A stretch of 64,000 nt of DNA from positions 1,697,262 to 1,761,261 of the forward strand of contig NC_018338.1 of the NCBI RefSeq assembly GCF_000234665.1. Direction: 5' to 3'. Position numbers and translations under genes: made by a program. Of this stretch, positions 9,942 to 19,101 are shown piece after piece. Position 1 is the stretch's first letter. Each line of letters opens with the position of its first letter. The notes below the pieces were generated by a model. The model saw only the letters and a program-made list of their open reading frames with translations, was not told the DNA's origin and ran no database searches. This DNA comes from Leishmania mexicana MHOM/GT/2001/U1103. Taxonomy: Eukaryota; Euglenozoa; Kinetoplastea; Trypanosomatida; Trypanosomatidae.

Positions 9942-11621
9942 ATGCTCCGCTGTTACCGTGCGCCGCGGCTATTCGGGTCACCGAAGGCGCAGCTGCCACC
10001 TTTGTCAAGTGTGCCTTGCATTGGGCAAACCCCAGCCATCACTTCTCGGAACTACCATAGCGACTCTGGCACTTCAGCAGTGAGCTCTGCCGCCAATGTT
10101 CTGGCGCTGCCTCAAGGCGCTCCCCAGACGTACCTGGACTACATGGACCGCCTGTGGAGCAGCAAGTGGTTCGGCACGGTGGATGAGAGCGCGGCTGCGG
10201 CTGCGAGGGCACATATCGCCTCCGCTGACCCCTCTTTGTTTACGCAGATGTTTCTCTCATGTCAGCAGACACTAGACGTGGAGGCTGGCACGGTCCTTTT
10301 TCTCGCTGGCGCCCTCACGCGCCTGTGCACCCTCTTCCTCTCGCTCTACGGGGAGCGAGCAGGGGAGCGGATGCGGCTGGCTCTGCCGGAGCTGAAGAAA
10401 CCTCAAGAGGATTTCAACCGCGTCTACTTCAACGACTTGGCCTCCGCCATGGAAGTGCAGATCGCCGCGAGCGTGCTCAAGAGCCACCGTCGCGCGGTGT
10501 TTGGCAAGTATCGCACCTCGAACCTCAAGTGCATTGCATCTGTTGGCATGGCGCCAGTGATCATGACGGGGCTCTACCAAGTCTCCGCCCTGTGCGAGAA
10601 TGCCTCCCTCGACGTGGGAACCTCCTCGTACCTGTGGTGCACTGCCCTGACGCTACCTGACCCGTTTCTTGTGCTTCCTATTCTCACGTGTGCCATCACG
10701 CTGCTCAACTTCGAGCTCTCCTTGTCGAAAGAGATCAAGACAGGCTGGATGCGAAACGTGATTTGGGGCGCGCGACTGGGGTGCCTGTGCGTCATTCCCG
10801 TTCTGTCGTCATTTCGCTCTGGGGTGTGTCTCTACCTGATTGGCATGAATGCGGTGGGCCTGCTGCAGCCGCTGCTCTTGCGCTCTGCCGTCGTTCGGCA
10901 GTGGTTCGGATTTCCCTCAGCAGAGCAGATAGCCGCCGCAACACCTCGCCGAAGCGCAACGGTGCCTCGGACGGCGGTCAGCGGTCGCGCAGCAACACTA
11001 CGAGAGCGTATCGTGGCGGCTGTGGCGCCGGCAGAGAATCCGGCGGTTGCCGGCGTGACTGTGAAGGCCGGTGATGCAGCGGCTGATGTTTTGAAAACGA
11101 GTATGACCGCTCAGTTTCCCTATCTCAGCCATCTACTGAACCCGCAAGTCGACGACCATCAAGAACTTTTCGCCAAGGCCCCTACTATGCAGTCAAAGCC
11201 AGACCTCAGTGGTCGTACCCGCGGGGCTTGGTCTTCTAACCGCTTGCAGGGGCAGCAGTGCACCCCTTTTGCGTACACCGGTGCTGCTCCTGCCCATGGC
11301 AGCCGCTATGCACGAGGTGCGAACCCGCTCATGCAAGAAACGCCCCTGCATCGTCAGGCACCGTCATCTAGCCACGCATCGCCACGCGAAAACGACGGTG
11401 CTGGAGAACGTAGCGGTCCTGCTGCGTCTGCTGGGGGGGAAACATCCGGTGCCGCATCAACCGCTGCTGCGAAACGCCCACCGAAGCCGAAAGGGTCGGC
11501 GTTCGCGTCGAGTGGGTGGAAGACCACACAGCTGTCGTTCTCGGAGGCGGACTTTATGCCGACCTACTCAAGTGGGACTCGATCACACCCTTCATTGTCA
11601 TCGTCGCAGCCGCACAAGTGA
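9942..11621 (+). CDS. OXA1: Mitochondrial Oxa1/Cox18-type membrane insertase
   Basis: 559 residues. The N terminus is basic with R/S and no acidic residues (MLRCYRAPRLFGS), as in mitochondrial presequences. The core (about 100-320) matches the YidC/Oxa1/Alb3 fold: a first hydrophobic segment followed by a long charged helical hairpin (ERMRLALPELKKPQEDF), then K-Y-R-T-S-N-L-K-C entering a second membrane helix, a third around LPDPFLVLPILTCAITLLNF, and two closely spaced helices near 275-310. Oxa1 inserts mitochondrially encoded and some imported proteins into the inner membrane from the matrix. The C-terminal ~240 residues are Ser/Ala/Pro-rich and look disordered, unlike the basic ribosome-binding coiled coil of yeast Oxa1. 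A Cox18/Oxa2 identity is possible and cannot be separated by eye. Confidence 0.85.
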   Translation: MLRCYRAPRLFGSPKAQLPPLSSVPCIGQTPAITSRNYHSDSGTSAVSSAANVLALPQGAPQTYLDYMDRLWSSKWFGTVDESAAAAARAHIASADPSLFTQMFLSCQQTLDVEAGTVLFLAGALTRLCTLFLSLYGERAGERMRLALPELKKPQEDFNRVYFNDLASAMEVQIAASVLKSHRRAVFGKYRTSNLKCIASVGMAPVIMTGLYQVSALCENASLDVGTSSYLWCTALTLPDPFLVLPILTCAITLLNFELSLSKEIKTGWMRNVIWGARLGCLCVIPVLSSFRSGVCLYLIGMNAVGLLQPLLLRSAVVRQWFGFPSAEQIAAATPRRSATVPRTAVSGRAATLRERIVAAVAPAENPAVAGVTVKAGDAAADVLKTSMTAQFPYLSHLLNPQVDDHQELFAKAPTMQSKPDLSGRTRGAWSSNRLQGQQCTPFAYTGAAPAHGSRYARGANPLMQETPLHRQAPSSSHASPRENDGAGERSGPAASAGGETSGAASTAAAKRPPKPKGSAFASSGWKTTQLSFSEADFMPTYSSGTRSHPSLSSSQPHK

Positions 11622-12232
11622 ATCGTCGTCCCTAAAAACGTTGACGCGGTGGTGATGCGGTTGGTCTCTCTCTTTCATCGTGTCTCCGATGAGGAGAGGG
11701 AGGACATGCCTCCGCTTATAACAGAAAATAATGATTCATGCAAGAGCGACAGACGTCAACGTTTTGCTTGTTGGCAGCGTGGAGGGGTGTCGAGTGTAAT
11801 CTGCATAGAGACCGCTTCGTGATTTTTTTTGGCCCCCCCCCTCCTATAGTTCGCAGGTCGTCTCAAGAAACCTCTCTGTGACGGCTCAGTGCTGTACTGG
11901 TTGCCGTGTGGAAGCACGAGCACGCCTCTGTAGACAGACCTCATGCTTCACGCTCTATCATCCCTGACCTTTGGTTTTGGAGTAGTATTTTAATGTCGGC
12001 CCTACCCCCACCACCTGCCCCTCCACTCTCTCAGCGCCTTGCTGTACATCTCCTTCTCGGCTTCCATCGTGGGCTTTCTTATCCCAGCCACTCACTGCTG
12101 TCCTACCGCTGCTTAGGCACCGACACCGGGGACGGATATAAAGGCACGTAGCGTGGTTGACCTTCCCGCGCTCACACGAAGCTCTTGAGTGTTGCAAGGC
12201 GCACCACCACCCAGTCACAGCGCTGCGCAACA
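11622..12232. other. Intergenic spacer
   Basis: A mixed spacer with a T8 run followed by C-rich sequence near 11822-11845 and C/T tracts at 12000-12080. No gene seen. Confidence 0.6.
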
Positions 12233-13291
12233 ATGGCGCCATTCCGTATCACTCCTCCGTTGCGCTTTTACAAGCACAATCGCGGCATCCGTCTTTCAAA
12301 CCCGTCTCGTCGGTGGCTGTACAACCGCATTTTCCTCGGTGGCATCGGCGCGTTTGGCTGTTACCTGACGCTGCGCTATCAACTCGCTGCGTGGGAAGCG
12401 TCTAGGAATCCGGAATATGGAAACAGCCTGTGCTCCAGCGACATGGTCGACTTCCTGCTCTACATGCCCTTCAACCTCTTCTCTAACACCGCCGGCCGGC
12501 TTGTAGAAAACGAATCCATACCGGCGTGGGTGCACAACTGGTTTGCGCAGGCTGTCGTTTACTGGTACGCACTTGACATGTCGGAGTCGGTGCAGAAGAC
12601 CAACTTCGAGACCTTTCAGCAGTTTTACGTCCGCGACTGGGCGCCGGAGGCACGCCCAGTAGATGCTGCGGCCTCTGTTGTCGCCCCGTGCGATGGTCAA
12701 GTGTTGGCATTGAACACAAATGTGGAGAGCGCCTCGCTTGTGCAAGTTAAGGGACTTACCTACGGCATGCGCTCCCTCTTGCAGGATACCCCTCCCCCGC
12801 TGAACACGGACACGCACCGCCGAGTGGCCGTTGTGCTTCACATGCGCAACAAGGACTTTCATCATGTCATCGCACCACTATCATTTGCGTGCGAGAAGAG
12901 CATCTACGTGCCCGGCTCCCTGCTGCCGACGACCGCGGCCGGCTATCATTGGATCCCTTCCGTTCTCACCCTCAACGAACGCCTCGTACTACAAGGGAGG
13001 TCTAGCGACAAGGCCCAGCTTCCGGTTTACATGGCCCTAGTTGGGAGCACTCTCACCGGACGCATCACGCTCTACATGGATAAGCGCGTTCGCACAAACT
13101 ACCTCGACCCACCAGCCTACGCAGTGCACTCACCGTACGCGTCGAAGCCAGCTGTGGCGCGCGGCGAGCGACTGGCGACGTTCAACTGGGGATCATCTGT
13201 CGTCCTGGTAATGGATGTACCTAAGAGCTGCACGGTGCTCAAGCGCGCAGGTGATGTTGTGAAGGCTGGCGAGGCACTCTTCCAATTCTAA
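12233..13291 (+). CDS. PSD: Phosphatidylserine decarboxylase, mitochondrial type
   Basis: 352 residues. The enzyme converts phosphatidylserine to phosphatidylethanolamine with a pyruvoyl cofactor made by self-cleavage. The N terminus is basic, followed by one membrane segment at about 31-52 (IFLGGIGAFGCYLTL), as expected for an inner-membrane PSD. Family blocks are F-Q-Q-F-Y-V-R, V-A-P-C-D-G-Q-V, H-M-R-N-K-D-F-H-H and V-P-G-S-L-L-P. The cleavage site is the G-S-S in FNWGSS, with predicted cut G320/S321, leaving a 32-residue alpha chain; E. coli has LGST here. The frame extends upstream to a TTG at 12185; ATG 12233 was chosen because trypanosomatids start with ATG. No second PSD copy is seen nearby. 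Confidence 0.93.
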   Translation: MAPFRITPPLRFYKHNRGIRLSNPSRRWLYNRIFLGGIGAFGCYLTLRYQLAAWEASRNPEYGNSLCSSDMVDFLLYMPFNLFSNTAGRLVENESIPAWVHNWFAQAVVYWYALDMSESVQKTNFETFQQFYVRDWAPEARPVDAAASVVAPCDGQVLALNTNVESASLVQVKGLTYGMRSLLQDTPPPLNTDTHRRVAVVLHMRNKDFHHVIAPLSFACEKSIYVPGSLLPTTAAGYHWIPSVLTLNERLVLQGRSSDKAQLPVYMALVGSTLTGRITLYMDKRVRTNYLDPPAYAVHSPYASKPAVARGERLATFNWGSSVVLVMDVPKSCTVLKRAGDVVKAGEALFQF

Positions 13292-14193
13292 TGGCTGCGC
13301 TCCCCTTACGGTTCGTCTCTTGTCACAGTTTCTTTTTTTCTTTGTGTGTGTGTAGAGGGTTCACTTCACAGATATTTCTTTGCTCTGCGATCTTCTCTCT
13401 CCCGCTAGTGTCAAACGGGCGCTGTGCGTGGTCATCGGCCGTCTGCTCCGGTGGCGAGCGTACCATGCATCGCCGTCGTCTTCAGTGCACTCTGCCATAG
13501 TAAAAGCCAGCGCAATTTTCGCGCTGAAAGCTGCCGTGCGGGTTCTTGTATGGGTGTGCTGCTCGTGCGAAGTCGCCCTTACACATACACACACTCCCCC
13601 AGTCCATTCCTCTCTGTCGTCGGTGTTCTTCGTCTTTCTAACGGATTTTTTTTTTGAAGAGGAGGGCAGGCAGAAAACGATGCGGAGTGGAGAGGCGACC
13701 TTGTAGGAACACCACAGGCAGCACACGCTGCTCTGACAGTCTGTCTTTCGTGGGAACCTGCTTGCTTGAGTACTGGCATCTGCCCATTGTATGTATGTGT
13801 GTGTCTCTATCTCTGGATAAGTCACCGTGCGTGCACGCCCGTGCAACTTGGTTTTTGTTGGGGCTATTGTCGTTCCTACACGACCACTTCTGCATCTCTG
13901 CTGTTCTCCCTCTCTTCCTCTCCGACATTGTAGCGCTACACGAAACGCGCGCGTCTTTCACACATCCCCGCCCACGGGCGCTCTGGCCTCGGCCCTTCCT
14001 CTGTCGCTAGCCCTTCATCCTTTCCTCCTTGCCAGGTGGTGCAGAGCTGAAAGGCGCGGCAACGAAAAAAGGTACACAAACAGCGCTGCAAGGGCAGCGG
14101 AGCGCGAAGCGTTTCTTTGCATCCATCCAGTGTGACGTGCAGCACCCGCTCGTCCCCTAGATACCCCCGAGCACACACACACACGCACATGCC
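13292..14193. other. Intergenic spacer
   Basis: A T-rich spacer with T-runs near 13330 and 13646 and C/T tracts at 13900-14035. No gene or RNA feature is recognisable. Confidence 0.6.
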
Positions 14194-15732
14194 ATGTCAC
14201 TCGCAGCCATTGACGATCAGCAGAAAGGCGATGTCGTCCATCTGCAGTATCTCCTGCGCAAGCGGGAGTACCACCTGGCCGAGCTCATCAACGAGGTCGT
14301 TTTTGCGGAGCAGGAGCGTTACAAGGCTGTGCAGGAGGCACACGGCCTGCGCGAGCTTGCCACTGGCCTCGAGGACGTCATCAACAAGCTGCTGGAGTAC
14401 CACATAACTATTCACAGAGAGGTGCTTCTTCCAGTGCTGAAAGATTCCGCGGACAACAGCGGCGACACACGCAGCGTCGGAGCGTCCCCGGCAGAGAACG
14501 CCACAGCCGTGGGGTCTTCAAAAGACCTCCTCGAGGACCTGCTTGGCGAACCGCGTCTTCCCAGCGAAACGAAGAGGCTGCTCCAGACGGCGCTGCAACA
14601 GAAATGGAGAGGCGAGCGACTGTCGAGCGGTGGTATAGAGCTGCACGGTAACTCTTCCCCTTGGCGACCGCCTGCCGACACAGAGGCGTCAGTGCAGCAA
14701 GCCACGCATCGTGCCGTTGCCCTCAGTGCCTCTCTTCTGCAAAACCAAGAGAAATTGGCGCAACTGCTGCACAGCATTCAGACCCAAGCAAAGAATCTGC
14801 TTCATCACTGGGATTGCTTAGGCGGCACGGGAGCACCAGACGGATGCCCGTCTATCGGCGAGCCCACCGTGCGACAGCAGAAGCCAACAAGCGACGTCGC
14901 GCCTTTCCGACTGGAGAACCTACACCAGCACAGCGACCGTGCTCGGGCAATAGAAGAGGCCCTGCGAAGCGTGGAGAGGGAGCGCGACGCCTTACAAGTG
15001 CAGCTGCGCGAGCGCGATGCGGCTGCTGCCGCTGCGGCGGCGACAAGCGCACCAGTGCCGGTTGTGCAGCCAGCCGAGTCGTGGATGGAGGAGAGGGCAC
15101 AGCTCCAGAAGGAGCTTGCCTACGCACAGCAACGCGTTCTGCAAGAGCAGGCGCAGAATCAGAGGCTGAAAAGGCAAGTCTCCCAACTGGAGAAAGTAGC
15201 GTCGGCGTCGCCGATTGCGCCATCTGCGGCGGGCCCATCCACCTGCACGCATTGTGAGAAGACGCGCGCAGATATGAACAAACAACTGGCGGACTACCAC
15301 GCCGCCAAGACAGCGTGGAAGGCGGAGGAGCAGCGCCTGAAGGAATATATTGCATCCCTTCGACTCCAGGCGAAGGAAGCCGCCAAGGATACTTCACTGC
15401 CGTCAGCGTTTCCGTCTGTCGGTGCATTGGTAGGCACACCTCAACGTGGCCCATCGTGGCCCGCAAGTGAACGCAAGATTGGCCAGCTCGAGACCAAAGT
15501 TGCCGCCATGAAAGCAGACCTTCAGATCATGGAGATGCGCTTGGCAATCGCGCAGGATGAGCGGGACGCTGAACGGCGCCGCATCCTCGCCGCACACGAG
15601 AGAGAGCGGCAGCACCTGCGCGACGAGAGAGACGAGTGCCAGAGAATTATAGACAAAATGTCCCGTGAACTGCAGGACCTCTCTCAGATGAGCTCCAGCA
15701 CACCGCCGGCCATCACAAGCACCGCCGGCTAA
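14194..15732 (+). CDS. Coiled-coil protein of unknown function
   Basis: 512 residues, family not recognised. The N-terminal ~75 residues form a conserved-looking helical region (HLQYLLRKREYHLAELINEV...). A Ser/Gly-rich linker follows, then long heptad-rich stretches at roughly 245-350 and 370-500 rich in E, Q, R, A and L (for example ERERDALQVQLRERDAA). A C-x2-C pair with preceding T (TCTHCEKT, near residue 350) sits between coiled coils and could be a zinc knuckle half-site or chance. The C terminus is short and Ser/Thr-rich. ATG 14194 is the first ATG of the frame. The architecture suggests a cytoskeletal or flagellar scaffold, which is inference from coiled coils only. Confidence 0.85.
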   Translation: MSLAAIDDQQKGDVVHLQYLLRKREYHLAELINEVVFAEQERYKAVQEAHGLRELATGLEDVINKLLEYHITIHREVLLPVLKDSADNSGDTRSVGASPAENATAVGSSKDLLEDLLGEPRLPSETKRLLQTALQQKWRGERLSSGGIELHGNSSPWRPPADTEASVQQATHRAVALSASLLQNQEKLAQLLHSIQTQAKNLLHHWDCLGGTGAPDGCPSIGEPTVRQQKPTSDVAPFRLENLHQHSDRARAIEEALRSVERERDALQVQLRERDAAAAAAAATSAPVPVVQPAESWMEERAQLQKELAYAQQRVLQEQAQNQRLKRQVSQLEKVASASPIAPSAAGPSTCTHCEKTRADMNKQLADYHAAKTAWKAEEQRLKEYIASLRLQAKEAAKDTSLPSAFPSVGALVGTPQRGPSWPASERKIGQLETKVAAMKADLQIMEMRLAIAQDERDAERRRILAAHERERQHLRDERDECQRIIDKMSRELQDLSQMSSSTPPAITSTAG

Positions 15733-16729
15733 CGGAACGCAAGTCGGAAAACAAGTCCATGGCGCATCTGAGTAGAACCTCGGACGTGTATGCCGATATC
15801 ATCGAACGGCAATGGCCGCATTCTCTCCCTTCCCATTCTTGCCTTTTTTTCGGCTGTTTGTTTGTTTGCCTCATCTTCGTTTTTTGGTTGTTTGATTGTT
15901 ACTTGCCCCACTTGTACCGGCACGGGTGATGTACGTCTGTGCTCATGTGCCCGGCTGGCCCGCAAACGCCCTCGCTCGCTTGCCCTTCCCTCGTTTTCTT
16001 TTTTGTTTTCGCGGATCTGCTCATGCGCACACGTTTCGCTGTGTTGGCGAAAGAGAGAAAAGATGGATAGCGCAAAACGAAAACGAGGACAGAAGGCTCC
16101 GCTTACATAGGAGGGACGCTGAGGGAGAGAGTCCGGTGATGGTCGTGTTGCGCCTTGTTTACTGCATCGCCCCACTGGCACTGGCACGAGCACGAGCAGC
16201 GCGGTCGGATATGTTTCACGGTGCTTGTCCGGCCCATCCGCGCATCGCGTGGGGGACAGGGAGCCGGTCGCTCACATACGCATGCAACTCCTCCGTCTCT
16301 GCTCACCTTTTGTGTTTCTTCACTCCACGCCCCTCTCTCTCCTCACTTTCGTCATTTTGCCGTTTTGTATTATTCTCATTCTCCTTCACGATTCCGTTGC
16401 ACCCTCGTCCTCGGACACCCGCGCATGCACACGGCACCCACGGTGTCGTACATGGGGGAGGAAGAGACACGAGAAACACGCAAGCGTCACTCAGAGGCGC
16501 AGAGAGGAGTGTGGAGTCCGACTTCGAGAGACGCAGACAAGGAAACGCGGTGCCAGCTCACCTCACGGAGTAGTCCGTCGTGCGTGTCTGTCAATCTGTG
16601 GGAGCGTGGGTCTTTCCTCGTTCGCGCGTCGCGCATATCCTCCGTCGCAATTTCTCTGTGCGCGTTTTCTCTTGCCGTCTCTTTTGTATTATTATTTTTT
16701 TTTCTCGCTCGCTCTCATGTTCAGGTGCA
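15733..16729. other. Intergenic spacer
   Basis: About 1 kb of C/T- and GT-rich spacer. Long open frames across it (up to about 225 codons) are low-complexity His/Cys/Ser-rich reads of simple sequence and run through the splice signal, so I do not call them genes. Confidence 0.6.
16695..16724 (+). promoter_or_regulatory. Probable spliced-leader acceptor, very short 5'UTR
   Basis: A T-run and C/T stretch lead to the first AG at 16723-16724, only five bases before the ATG at 16730. This fixes the start of the next gene and rules out the 50-codon upstream extension. Confidence 0.65.
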
Positions 16730-17593
16730 ATGTCTAGCGTGACGCCACAGATACCTTTCAAGGCGTGGCTGAAGCTGCACGCCAAGGCGATTTGCCAAGC
16801 GCTGCCGCTTTCTCTTCTTATCGTGGTAGAGGCACGTGATCTCTACTACCGCGCCACCTGGGACGTCACCCCGGTGCCGCCGAGCAAGTTTGAGATCGGG
16901 GATGTTATTGCGGTGTGCAACCGGTGGTACACACTACCCACCTGGAGCCACGTTATGTACAGCTGGCTCTCTAAGGTGCTGCTCAAGTCGTGCTGGGACG
17001 ACGTCGGCGTCATTTCATCGGTGAAAAACGGCACGCCACACATCCTCTACGTAGACTTCCACGGCGTGCACGAGAAGCCCTTGGATGCGTTTCTGGAAAC
17101 GCGCTGCCCTCGCGGTGCGGCGGTTCGGAAGTTGCACCGGGACGAATGCGTACCATCGCTTAGCCCTACTATCGCAGATCTCTTTCGCAAGGAGGTGGAG
17201 AAGATCTCCGTGGAGCCGTGGTTCCTCTTCTCGGCAAGCATGCGTGGGGGCAGCGAGCACAAATACTACGAGTTCTGTGTCCGCATGCACGAGCAACGGT
17301 GCAAGATACACTCCATGCTGCAGCGGCGACAGTCGCGGCCGGCGATTGAGGCGCAGCAGACTTCCTTGAAGGAGATGGAGGTGATGCGGCAGCATCTCGC
17401 CAAGTTCGTGGAGCCGGTGACGCACTTTCACCTCTACAACGGCTCTCTCGTGGCATCCTTATTCGCCACGTACGGACTGGTTGACCGTGAGATACCCTCA
17501 CCGTCGCGATACGTTCCACAGGACTTTGCCCACACAATCCCCTTCCTTGGCGCCACGACGCTCGATGAGCCCATTGTCTTCTTTAGGAACTGA
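16730..17593 (+). CDS. Permuted papain-like (C92/YiiX-type) protein, probably inactive
   Basis: 287 residues. One hydrophobic segment near residues 16-30 suggests a membrane anchor. The rest follows the C92 (YaeF/YiiX) permuted-papain family: G-D-V-I near 50, a W-D-x-V-G-V-I block near residue 90, a strand-rich region with G-V-x-E-K-P-L, a V-R-K-L strand, and a late Y-N-x-S-L-V-A...Y-G-L block near 236 followed by Y-V-P-Q-D-F. In active members the first block reads W-D-H-V-G and the late block carries C in (N/S)-C-S-E-L-V-A. Here the His is Asp and the Cys is Gly, so both catalytic residues appear lost. Active relatives are thought to cut amide or acyl bonds; this copy may bind without cutting. 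The family call is from motif order only. Confidence 0.68.
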   Translation: MSSVTPQIPFKAWLKLHAKAICQALPLSLLIVVEARDLYYRATWDVTPVPPSKFEIGDVIAVCNRWYTLPTWSHVMYSWLSKVLLKSCWDDVGVISSVKNGTPHILYVDFHGVHEKPLDAFLETRCPRGAAVRKLHRDECVPSLSPTIADLFRKEVEKISVEPWFLFSASMRGGSEHKYYEFCVRMHEQRCKIHSMLQRRQSRPAIEAQQTSLKEMEVMRQHLAKFVEPVTHFHLYNGSLVASLFATYGLVDREIPSPSRYVPQDFAHTIPFLGATTLDEPIVFFRN

Positions 17594-18231
17594 GCAGTGA
17601 AGGGCGGTGACTGCGCTTAACCGCGGCCGATTGAGGTTGCGCAGGTGGGTCAGATCGTCCAACGATGTCTTCATGGGGACGTGAGCCGAGCTGGAAGCGT
17701 GGTCCTGATCCGTCTTCACACCCATCCTCGACAAGAAACGCGAAGTGTAGCTGACGAAAACGGGGCAGGGAAGGAGTCCGTCACTAGTTTGGTGCTGGCT
17801 GTAATGATGCTCGAACTGCGCAAGTGAGAGCAGGCGCCAAATTGTGGCCCTCAGCTCATCATGCAAAGATGCCGGCTTGCGTTGCTATCATGTCTACTCC
17901 GCTGACTTGCGCAAGTGAATCGTCTCTCTTTTCCTGTCTCGGTATTCTTTGTGTGGGTGTGTGTGGTTTCACCTTCTCCACAACGGTCACCCCCCCCCCT
18001 TCCCATGGACACGGCGTGGCACCTGTCGCGGCTCACCCCATATTGCTGTGGTTTGCATGTGGACGGTGGTGGCGCAACAGAACAGGCAAACGGAAACGCA
18101 AGCACCGAGCGATTCGTCGCCCTCTACCTGTCCTTTTCAGACAGGCACTATCGGCTGCGAAGGGCGCCTGCAGCAACTGCGTTTCTTTCCACAGCACGAC
18201 TCCGCAGCGCTACCACAAGCAAGCTGGTGCA
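17594..18231. other. Intergenic spacer
   Basis: Mostly featureless. An AG at 18193-18194 after TTTCTTTCC is a plausible acceptor for the next gene, giving a 37-nt 5'UTR without an ATG. A long frame beginning near 17824 is continuous with the next CDS but lies upstream of that acceptor. Confidence 0.55.
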
Positions 18232-19101
18232 ATGACGACGACGACGTTGTCTTCGCCGCAGCTTCCATCGTTGGGCAACCAAGAAAGCGCCTGGACGCGG
18301 CGCATCCGAAAATCGGATGTCTACCCCTCTTCACTAGAGGCCACCCGCGCACGGGTCGAGGCCCTGCGCGGTCGATGGCGCGATGGCGAGGCGGCAAATA
18401 TCGTCCCCATCACGCGGGCCGTGTGCACCCCGCTTTACCTGCGTTTGGAGGTGGATGAATCGCTGGCCCTAGAGCTGCTGGGGCCGTCGTGGGAGTACGA
18501 ACCGTACAGCGCGCCGATGGGCGAACGTGACGCCGCCCTCTGTGTGTTGTCGGTTGCCCAGCTCCTGTCACGACTTCACGCAGTAGGCGTGGTGCATGGA
18601 CACCTGCAGGGAGGAGTAGTGCGGCACCACACAGGGGATGCACTACGTATCGTTGTTATGGAGTGCGAACTGCCCATGACCGCCCTCGTTCCCTATGGAG
18701 GGGTAGGGAGTGAGGCGCGGCAGTGCGCCGCGCCGGAGATTCTGCGAGGAGACCCCTACGCTGGGGCGGCCGACGTTTGGGGACTGGGTGTCCTCCTCAT
18801 CCAACTGCTCCTGGGGTCGGCGAAGTCGGTGTGCACGTCTGACCTCGAAAACTCTGATCTCTTGTCGCCGTTCATCTCCTCGTTGGGCCCAAGCGCTGCG
18901 AGTTTTGTGTTGCCGTGCTTGAAGAGTGACCCGCACGCTCGCCCGCTTCTGCTTGAGGTGCTGCAGCATCCATTTCTAGCGTCGGCGCTGCCGGGCCATG
19001 GAAACGAAGTCGGAGACGAGCAGAGAAGCGACTGCAGCAGCGAGGACAGCAACACCAGTGAAGGCGAGGAAGGGGAGGATAGCGATACCGACTCTACTTG
19101 A
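18232..19101 (+). CDS. Kinase-fold pseudokinase with acidic tail
   Basis: 289 residues. The C-lobe of a protein kinase is recognisable: a helix E-like segment (AQLLSRLHAVGVVHGHL near 105-122), A-P-E-I-L near 166 (APE motif), A-D-V-W-G-L-G-V-L-L-x-Q-L-L-L-G (helix F), and D-P-H-A-R-P-L-L-x-E-V-L-Q-H-P-F-L (subdomain XI). The catalytic loop HRD is replaced by HGH and no Asn follows. The DFG position reads as M-E-C-E, and no glycine loop or VAIK lysine is visible in the shortened N-lobe. It is therefore likely to be catalytically dead. The last 30 residues are Ser/Glu/Asp-rich (SSEDSNTSEGEEGEDSDTD), a good casein-kinase-2-type substrate. ATG 18232 was chosen over a 136-codon upstream extension that lies before the splice acceptor. 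Confidence 0.78.
   Translation: MTTTTLSSPQLPSLGNQESAWTRRIRKSDVYPSSLEATRARVEALRGRWRDGEAANIVPITRAVCTPLYLRLEVDESLALELLGPSWEYEPYSAPMGERDAALCVLSVAQLLSRLHAVGVVHGHLQGGVVRHHTGDALRIVVMECELPMTALVPYGGVGSEARQCAAPEILRGDPYAGAADVWGLGVLLIQLLLGSAKSVCTSDLENSDLLSPFISSLGPSAASFVLPCLKSDPHARPLLLEVLQHPFLASALPGHGNEVGDEQRSDCSSEDSNTSEGEEGEDSDTDST

Noticed and set aside
17824..18231. 136-codon N-terminal extension of the pseudokinase
   Set aside because: It lies upstream of a plausible splice acceptor (18193-18194), contains spacer-type sequence and has no kinase N-lobe motifs.
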